A stretch of DNA of 64,000 nucleotides, from assembly GCA_029448655.1 (NCBI GenBank), contig JACCLO010000030.1, forward strand, positions 83,787 to 147,786, written 5' to 3'. This document shows, piece by piece, positions 58,301 through 64,000 of this stretch; position 1 is the stretch's first letter, and each line of letters begins with the position of its first letter. This stretch comes from Wolfiporia cocos (taxonomy: Eukaryota; Basidiomycota; Agaricomycetes; Polyporales; Phaeolaceae). The notes beneath the pieces were generated by a model that was given only the letters and a program-made list of their open reading frames with translations, searched no databases and was not told the DNA's origin. The position numbers and the translations under genes are program-made.

Positions 58301-58732
58301 TTACTGGCTAAGTCCATTACTGGCTAGCATGGTCACTATAGATACCTATGCATGATGCCTTATCGCATCATTATGATATACGGATGGTGCCATACTGACA
58401 CCATCGCCTTATGCAAGCATATGACTAACACGTTTAGGGTAGGACCATTCCCTTACTTACGTAATCAAGTATAAGCATGTATATAAGATAGGGCTTAACG
58501 CCTTTAGTCGTTAGTTCTGTTCTTCTAGGCGCTGCGCGCCCTAGAAGAACTTCACCTCTCTTCTGCGCGCCTTCTGACTGCTTGCCTGCTTATTCCCCTC
58601 ACCTTGTGGATTAGGCGGTGAGTCCCACAGTTAGATCTGTGTCACATCTTGCCTGTCTCCTGGTGAGCTTCTGAGCCGTCTTGAAGTAGGTTAGGTTCAG
58701 ATGATCCGACCATACTTCGAATTTTTCCGGGT
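55345..58732 (-). pseudogene. pol: Pol of element C: RNase H-integrase-chromodomain-dUTPase
   Basis: RNase H sequence is split by the solo [22 protein letters not shown] lies at 58732-58650 and resumes near 57753 with HHKPGKTMLTADPLSRRP. Integrase (57656-56400, intact frame) has HHDHPTAGHMGRW...CDTCQQMK, MDFIMYLP, IISDHGVQFAS and QADGQMERMNQ, then the PVFHASKLTPY block. The chromodomain is at about 56270-56130 (YEVEQILNHRF, LVRWLGY). After a frame change a linker leads to a dUTPase (about 55830-55345): ATGFDIYSA, GRVIDWDYCGEV with the Asp, RDKIAQLLL and RGDKGFGHTG. Motif II is unusual (GKLETHSSMAKKG). The stop is at 55345. Confidence 0.9.
57754..58644 (+). mobile_element. Solo LTR inside RNase H of element C, TSD CATCT
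   Basis: An 891-bp plus-strand LTR (TGTCACAGAT...ATCTGTGTCA) flanked by CATCT (57749-57753 and 58645-58649). It has a TATA box (TATATAAGATAG) near 58480. At the predicted start GTTCTGTTCTTCTAGG is followed by its complement CCTAGAAGAAC, a strong hairpin. Confidence 0.93.
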
Positions 58733-59826
58733 TGTCACAGATTTATCTGGGGCTTACAGCATTTTTCCTACGATTATAGCAATTTACCTGGGATTTATAC
58801 GTCTAACTACAAGTTATCTACGGGTTAACTCCCATTGCCACCACGACAAGCTCTTAACTGGGCTTATCACCACATGACCAGCATACATAACGCTACGGCA
58901 CCTTCCGGTCCAATAGCATAGTTACAGCTACGTCATAAAGGTCTCGCCCGTCAGAGCAAGACCAGCCACGTCATAGATCGTAGATCATAATGATAGGCCG
59001 AGCGCGGCACGCTCGCATAATAATGTCCACATGTACAAACAGTGCCTCGCGGCCTTGTACTATTGGGTCGGCCTTCCCGGCTTCCCACCGCCATAAGATC
59101 CTTGATCACAATGGCACCTCAGGCGCGCCACGCCTTCGCATAATAATGGCAACACGGCCAAATAGCACTATATTAGCATCAAGGCAATATCGCTATAGGC
59201 TCGGCCTTCTCGGCCATCTCACGGACTCGGCGTTCTCCAAGTCCCGGGCTTCTGCCATCACGGCGCTGCCCAAACACCGGTCCTCGCCTCACGGCTAAGA
59301 CCAATACATGCCCCGGTAACCATCCGGACCGGGCTGTAACACATGCCACGGTACTACCCGTCCAATGGCATAACGACCTCGGCGTCTCGCCTTGGTCATC
59401 CAACGAAGCACGGCCAATCGCCATTATGCCGCAAGGTATCCGGCAACCGGCTTCACCTATACCCGGGCTGCGCCCGCGTTAGTATCACAGATAAGACATA
59501 ATCCCTCTATTACGATTGGGTCGGCCATTAGGGCCTTCCACGGCCATTCTAGATAGAGTAACTAAACATCAGATAAGATAAAGCTTCGCCACTTGGCAAA
59601 GCCACATAACCCGGTAAGGCAACCGCTAGCTAGTAGCACGTGCCCTCCCGACACAATGTATATAAGTAGGAGCCAAGCGCTCTTTAACTTCAGTTCTATT
59701 CTTCTCGGCGTACGCCGTAGAAGAACCTCCTACCTCCTACTGCGTCTGATAACCTCTTCCTCACCTAAGTCGCCTAGTTCATCGCAGGATACTGGCTTGG
59801 TGAGTCCCACAGAGCCATCTGTGTCA
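58733..59826 (+). repeat. 5' LTR of element D (1094 bp)
   Basis: It runs TGTCACAGATTTATC...ATCTGTGTCA. TATA box TATATAAGTAGG is at 59659-59670. The U5-terminal hairpin is CACAGA-GCCA-TCTGTG. Confidence 0.92.
59693..59703 (+). promoter_or_regulatory. Predicted transcript 5' end / self-primer of D
   Basis: GTTCTATTCTT lies about 33 nt downstream of the TATA box, is exactly complementary to 59828-59838, and overlaps a hairpin (TTCTTCT..CGGCG pairing with CGCCG..AGAAGAA). Confidence 0.6.
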
Positions 59827-59827
59827 T

Positions 59828-59838
59828 AAGAATAGAAC
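59828..59838 (+). other. Primer-binding site of D, complementary to its own LTR
   Basis: AAGAATAGAAC, two bases after the LTR end, pairs with 59693-59703 over 11 nt. Confidence 0.6.
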
Positions 59839-60680
59839 TACCTACCCCCCTGCGCCTCCTTAACTGGTGGCGCCTGGGTTTTTCCTCCAACAGGTGTCTG
59901 AGATAGCGCAGGGGCCGCTACTCTCCTGCAAAGGGGATGTATGCTCCGTGGTTGCGGATTGGGATACATCGGCGGCGGGCTTAGCGGCCTGCTGCCACCC
60001 AGTGGGGCGCTGCTTGCCTAATCAGCAGCATGCGTCCTGCGAACCCGGACTCCAGGGTTAAGGAGAGGCGCCGGCTTCCTGACAAGGTTGCTGGTGCCAG
60101 CGGTTGAGACCCGCCTATTGGGAAAAGGGGACCGTCTGCCTGTGTGCGCGCAGCCCCCTGTCTTGGCAATCCCTGTTCAGGGACCCAACACTACCAGTAG
60201 GATCCCCATAGGGATATGCGCTTCGGCGTATTCCCTTAGTTGGGTGTGGGAATCTTCCAAAGCCGCCCCCCAGGCGTAAGGGGCCCGCTTGGGATCTCCT
60301 TCGGGGAATCCAAGTGGTGAGGTGGTGCGGCTCGCAAGGCCAAACCAGCCGAGGTCACTCGCGGTAGCCAATAGCGTAAGTCCTACGGGCAGCTCGGTGT
60401 GCGAGCCTGGGTTAAACCGAGTTGGGGCCCCACCGGAAGCATGCGGCGTTGCCCACCATCCTTGATGTGTGGAGCGCTCGTGAATGCGCGATCTTAGATC
60501 GACGGATGGTTTTTTAGCCCTGATGTGACACCCAGGTGGCTATAGATGGCAAGCCTTACCACTAAAGCGCGGACCGGTCGCGGTGTAATACTGCGACCAC
60601 TTTCCAGCTCATCTCCACGAGGAAATGGGCTGTGTATCCTATTCCCAACCATGTGACCCAGCTTATCAAGCGCTGGCAGT
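59839..60680 (+). other. Structured 5' leader of element D, shared with B
   Basis: The part 60035-60560 aligns by eye with 40060-40560 of B. Examples are the AACCCGGACTCCAGGGT start, GGCGTAAGGG, GTCACTCGCGGTAGCCAATA, CGCGATCTTAGATCGAC and the TTTTTTAGCCCTGATGTGAC block. No ORF is conserved. Confidence 0.7.
60067..60098 (+). other. TGACAA-loop hairpin, D 1
   Basis: A 9-bp outer stem (60067-60075 with 60090-60098, two G-T wobbles), TT/TT internal loop, then CC/GG around TGACAA. Confidence 0.65.
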
Positions 60681-60747
60681 CACCGACTCTCTTTCTAGAA
60701 GGAAGTCGCGCGCTTCGATGAAGACACCTGTCGGCTAAATTCCGCGC

Positions 60748-60767
60748 GGCGTCCTGACAAGGGCGCC
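60748..60767 (+). other. TGACAA-loop hairpin, D 2
   Basis: A 7-bp stem GGCGTCC/GGGCGCC (one wobble) around TGACAA. Confidence 0.65.
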
Positions 60768-61296
60768 CCTAACCATGCCCCCGTTCTTCTTGTGTTAGAC
60801 ATGACCACTCAGCGTTGATCGCTGATGATGAGCTCTCTTTCAGGTACCCTGGTATCCCAGTCAATAAGTAGATAAATATGTAGTTTTAGTGGCGGCTCCT
60901 AGTAGCTTACTTACTTTGTAAAGTAGCTTAGAAACCGTCCAATAGCATTTGTATTCGCCTCTGGAAATCCTGCGTCACCTGCTGGTTCCCAGGTTATCTA
61001 GCCTGGTTAAGGTCGCTTATGTACATATAAAGCAACCTTTTACGTCTTAGGTACAATAAGTCAATCGAAAAACGATACTAGTACCTTACTCGACGTAGGA
61101 TCGCGTACGCTTGGCAAACATATGCTTATAACTATTATTACTATGGGAATGCCTAAGTACCAAGTCGATTAAGATTCTTAATCTATCGGCGCCCGTTTGA
61201 CTTCGGTCTTCGCTCCTGAAAAGGGGATTCGGGTTATTGAGCATCTGTCATTTGGTCACATGTCACAAAGAACCTTAGAACGGGGGCACCCCTTTT

Positions 61297-61326
61297 GGTA
61301 ATGGAATTCCTGACAAGGAAATTACC
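61297..61326 (+). other. TGACAA-loop hairpin, D 3
   Basis: Outer GGTAAT/ATTACC, one-sided 4-nt bulge, inner TTCC/GGAA around TGACAA. Confidence 0.6.
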
Positions 61327-61341
61327 ATCCGATTGGGAAGA

Positions 61342-61358
61342 GACGTCTGACAAGCGTC
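61342..61358 (+). other. TGACAA-loop hairpin, D 4
   Basis: Stem GACG-t-C / G-CGTC with a single bulged T, around TGACAA. Confidence 0.6.
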
Positions 61359-61753
61359 TATAAATAATTGGGTACAGCGCTGTTTCCACCAGCCACCCAT
61401 GTACAAACAGATCGCAACAAGATTACTTCATTGAATCTTGCAATCTGGGTTAGAGGAAAGGAAAACAAGGGACACACGCTATTAATACGCGTTCCCTTGA
61501 AGTGTAGCGGAGGCCGCAAGGCTTCTAGAATCACACTTCATTCGGCATTCTCGCACAATCGCCGAATCTACACCGGTTTCCAACCGGTCCCCCCCTGTAT
61601 TGAAGTCGACAATTTCGCACGCCAATCGCAAAATTCGTCACGAGGCTAGCTACCTCACTTTTGATTTCACTTCGATTCAACTTTTCTCTGTGGGGAGAAT
61701 AACCGAATTCGAAAAATACACCTTAGCAACTCAATGCGATCGTCCGCAAAAGG

Positions 61754-61803
61754 TCTCGAAGAAGCACTCGAAAACTTCCAGAGATAACAAGGGAGTCCCC
61801 CTT
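61754..61803 (+). repeat. 50-nt structured repeat, copy 1 (element D)
   Basis: Stem 1 TCTC/GAGA, spacer GAA, stem 2 GAAG/CTTC with loop CACTCGAAAA, spacer CA, then TAAC, then stem 3 AAGGG/CCCTT with loop AGTCC. Confidence 0.75.
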
Positions 61804-62531
61804 ATTAATTCAATCAAGCCGATTTGGCAATCGGTTATCATTTAATTGCTTGGTTTACGGAAACCTACGCCGTCGAGACGCGTAATAAATAAATCCGGAT
61901 CTGTATCCTTACGTCAAGAAAGGATTACATCTCGTCACTACATCGAATATGGGCCTGGAAAACCCTTCGATTCCGACAAACTAGGGCTTGGAAACCTTAG
62001 TATAAAAATCTGGTCGCATATGCGAGCGACTACACTGGATACAGCCGTATATGGATATACGTCAAGAATACCTTCGGCCCACATCCACCCACCCTTATCT
62101 GGGTATAGAGGCGGTTTAACCTCTTTAAAAACCAAAACCATCTGGATAGGTTTGATCGGGAGATCAAACGTGAAAGAGGGGGTGGAAACCCTAATTTCGC
62201 ACCTAGGACCTTAACAAGTCCACTATCCCACGCTTACAAATGAACCTTACGGTCATTAAAGCAACAAACGACATGCACTAAGAGGCCCGATTACCCTCAT
62301 TCATGCTCGTACTGTCCTATTCGTATATGGACGACAACCCTGTAATAGGAATATAGTAGCTATCTATCCAATAGCGAAATATACCCTTCCCCAACGATCA
62401 TCCCAGTTCCCACGCTTACAATGTCATACTCAATCGAAGAACGACTTTAACGACATACAAGCACATTGGAAACTACCGTCATCGCCACCATGGGACTTCA
62501 GCCCTTACGGGATACACCTATACGAGACAAC

Positions 62532-62543
62532 TCCTGACAAGGA
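62532..62543 (+). other. TGACAA-loop hairpin, D 5
   Basis: TCC-TGACAA-GGA, a short stem. Confidence 0.45.
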
Positions 62544-62800
62544 TGTATGTTCTCACGGTTACCCAATAAGGCCTCACTACGGCAACGACACTACAGTATC
62601 AGGGAATACAATCATAAGCATTGACCATAATGCACAATGATTAGTACTTATACTATGGGGTTTTACACGAGAAGCCTACTCGTTAATAAATAAGTGCATA
62701 CAACAACGAAGGCACAGCTTCATTCCGGAACTTACGACTCCGAAGAGATCGCTACGTAGAAGCAATCTAACTAGGGGACACAACCCCTGTAACAAATGGG

Positions 62801-62812
62801 CATTGACAAATG
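62801..62812 (+). other. TGACAA-loop hairpin, D 6
   Basis: CAT-TGACAA-ATG, extendable by a G-T wobble. Confidence 0.5.
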
Positions 62813-63067
62813 TCACACGCTTAGTACTTGCGATACTAGGGAGGCGACGCCTCATAAACGTTCATAAGGCGACGCCCTTTAATAACCGTTCAAACCGCAT
62901 AAGTCGTACAAAGTAGGATTACCCCTGTACAAGCACAAAGCCTAAGACACCCGCCACGCGAACGAAGGAACTTGCAATCCCATTCACCGCTAGGCAATAG
63001 ACGTCGAAAAAGCACCGCTATGTCACACTCAATGGGTACTACGCATAAGCAACATATCCGCCCAAGG

Positions 63068-63117
63068 GCTCGAAGAGACACTAGAAAATCTCCAGAGCTA
63101 ACAGTGAAGCCCTCACT
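63068..63117 (+). repeat. 50-nt structured repeat, copy 2 (element D)
   Basis: Stem 1 GCTC/GAGC, GAA, stem 2 GAGA/TCTC with loop CACTAGAAAA, CA, TAAC, stem 3 AGTGA/TCACT with loop AGCCC. Confidence 0.75.
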
Positions 63118-63300
63118 CTAAGGAATATCGCACAATGCTATCCGAAATACGTACAACGACACAATGCACCCTCTAATACGCTTGGCAAGCTATTGGAGAT
63201 ACAGATTACAAGTAGATTCAAAGGCACTATATGATGACCATTTCCATATCGCCTTCTACTACGAGTAACGTCATAAGCAAAAGCAATAATCCGACCAAGG

Positions 63301-63350
63301 TCGCGAAAAGGCACTAGAACACCTTCAGCGATAACAGGAGAGTCCCTCCT
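63301..63350 (+). repeat. 50-nt structured repeat, copy 3 (element D)
   Basis: Stem 1 TCGC/GCGA, GAA, stem 2 AAGG/CCTT with loop CACTAGAACA, CA, TAAC, stem 3 AGGAG/CTCCT with loop AGTCC. Confidence 0.75.
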
Positions 63351-63409
63351 CTTAGGATCCGCATGCACAATGACAGCACACTCTAGTAACACGACTACAT
63401 CTCCCTAAC

Positions 63410-63441
63410 AACGGCATTTGACCTTTCGGTCATCACGCGTT
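63410..63441 (+). repeat. 32-nt hairpin repeat, copy 1 (element D)
   Basis: AACGGCATT, inner stem TGACC/GGTCA with loop TTTC, then TCACGCGTT; the outer AACG/CGTT can also pair. Confidence 0.7.
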
Positions 63442-63454
63442 GATAATCGCTAGT

Positions 63455-63485
63455 AACGGCATTTAGCACTTCGCTATCACGCGTT
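63455..63485 (+). repeat. 31-nt hairpin repeat, copy 2 (element D)
   Basis: Same flanks as copy 1, inner stem TAGC/GCTA with loop ACTTC. Confidence 0.7.
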
Positions 63486-63561
63486 ACAAATCACTATAAG
63501 GAATAAAATCGCCTTCCACGCTCAGGTTCCACCACAAGTCCTGAAACTCCCATTATCCCTG

Positions 63562-63579
63562 TTCAATTGACAAATTGAA
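63562..63579 (+). other. TGACAA-loop hairpin, D 7
   Basis: A perfect 6-bp stem TTCAAT/ATTGAA around TGACAA. Confidence 0.65.
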
Positions 63580-63589
63580 GCAGCACCAT

Positions 63590-63620
63590 AACGGCATTTG
63601 ACACTTCGTCATCACGCGTT
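63590..63620 (+). repeat. 31-nt hairpin repeat, copy 3 (element D)
   Basis: Same flanks as copies 1 and 2, inner stem TGAC/GTCA with loop ACTTC. Confidence 0.7.
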
Positions 63621-63677
63621 ATACCGCTCTTGGGACGTACACAATGAGGAATAGTTTCATCAGGGACGATGAAACCT

Positions 63678-63690
63678 AAAGCGGGGGTAA
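63678..63690 (+). other. Polypurine tract of element D
   Basis: AAAGCGGGGGTAA lies directly before the 3' LTR, in the same form as in element B. Confidence 0.7.
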
Positions 63691-64000
63691 TGTCACAGAT
63701 TTATCTGGGGCTTACAGCATTTTTCCTACGATTATAGCAATTTACCTGGGATTTATACGTCTAACTACAAGTTATCTACGGGTTAACTCCCATTGCCACC
63801 ACGACAAGCTCTTAACTGGGCTTATCACCACATGACCAGCTTACATAACGCTACGGCACCTTCCGGTCCAATAGCATAGTTACAGCTACGTCATACAGGT
63901 CTCGCCGTCAGAGCAAGACAGCCACGTCATAGATCGTAGATCATAATGATAGGCCGAGCGCGGCACGCTCGCATAATAATGTCCACATGTACAAACAGTG
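63691..64000 (+). repeat. 3' LTR of element D, truncated by window end
   Basis: It matches the first 310 or so bases of 58733-59826 with about four differences. Confidence 0.92.

Larger units (their letters stand above)
53922..58732 (-). mobile_element. Ty3/gypsy LTR retrotransposon C, 5' part beyond element D
   Basis: A minus-strand element: 3' LTR on the left (53922-55307, interrupted), purine tract, dUTPase, chromodomain, integrase and part of RNase H up to 58732. There element D is inserted. A solo LTR also interrupts the RNase H region (57754-58644). RT, protease, gag and the 5' LTR would lie right of element D, outside the window. The candidate left target duplication is CACGG. Confidence 0.88.
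60840..63690 (+). other. Hairpin-rich non-coding interior of element D
   Basis: No gag, pol or other domain was recognised; two open frames (61368-61649 and 61846-62214) show no known motif. Many perfect short hairpins are visible, for example TACTTT-GT-AAAGTA (about 60913), CGTATAT-GG-ATATACG (about 62047), GTTTGATC-GGGA-GATCAAAC (62153) and GAGGC-GAC-GCCTC (62841). Confidence 0.65.
58733..64000 (+). mobile_element. LTR element D without recognisable coding capacity (LARD-like)
   Basis: It has a 5' LTR (58733-59826), a self-complementary primer site, a leader shared with element B, a hairpin-rich interior with no gag or pol motif, a purine tract and the start of a 3' LTR that runs off the window. 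The interior, 59827-63690, is about 3.9 kb. The 310 visible bases of the 3' LTR differ from the 5' LTR at about four positions. It is inserted in RNase H of element C; the right target site is outside the window. Confidence 0.88.

Noticed and set aside
59863..59885. TGGCGCCTGGGT in the D leader as a tRNA-type primer-binding site
   Set aside because: It lies about 40 nt from the LTR instead of next to it and is not conserved in the B leader. The self-complementary site adjoining the LTR explains priming better.
1..64000. tRNA, rRNA, CRISPR or replication-origin features
   Set aside because: None were recognised on either strand; the short repeats present are LTR- or element-specific and not spaced like a CRISPR array.

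Overview
The window is nuclear DNA of a filamentous fungus, most likely an agaricomycete basidiomycete. The host genes carry many phase-consistent GT-AG introns of about 50-60 nt. The gene content is typical of that group: a nuclease/kinase-type fusion gene, an NRPS-like adenylation gene, a MULE transposase and several chromodomain Ty3/gypsy retrotransposons. No bacterial, plasmid or CRISPR features were seen.

Layout. Positions 1-5383 hold the 3' part of gypsy element A (dUTPase-RT-RNase H-integrase-chromodomain, an overlapping third ORF, and the 3' LTR). Positions 5384-32300 are the host-gene region. It contains a nuclease/kinase-like gene split by a solo LTR (minus strand, 6574-9240), a long minus-strand gene with a C-terminal helical or coiled region (10486-14870), an unrecognised minus-strand gene (about 14950-16554), a complete 26-exon MSH4 gene (17619-21365), and several decaying genes: 2OG-Fe(II) oxygenase-like, Lunapark-like, adenylation enzyme and HpcH/HpaI aldolase. 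Positions 32300-54000 are a transposon graveyard: a zinc-cluster gene split by a solo LTR, a hAT-type MITE, a MULE transposase split by the 10-kb gypsy element B (39162-49176), and many solo LTRs whose exact 5-bp target duplications can be read. Positions 53900-64000 are a nest: minus-strand gypsy element C is interrupted by two solo LTRs and by element D, an LTR element that runs off the right edge.

Three observations stand out. (1) All three pol-bearing gypsy elements (A, B, C) encode a dUTPase domain. It lies upstream of RT in A and downstream of the chromodomain in B and C. (2) Element D has no recognisable gag or pol between its LTRs. Instead it carries repeated, covarying stem-loops: three 50-nt two-domain structures, three 31-32-nt hairpins, and seven hairpins with the loop TGACAA, a loop that also occurs in three hairpins of element B. 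D also shares a strongly conserved 5' leader of about 650 nt with B although their LTRs differ. This fits a non-coding element mobilised in trans, with its RNA structure under selection. (3) In both B and D the 10-11 nt just inside the 5' LTR are exactly complementary to the predicted 5' end of the transcript, and the two partners differ together between the elements. This is the hallmark of Tf1-style self-primed reverse transcription.

Most transposon ORFs are broken by frameshifts and stops. MSH4 is the one large host gene for which a complete reading frame could be followed by eye (2460 coding nt, divisible by three).
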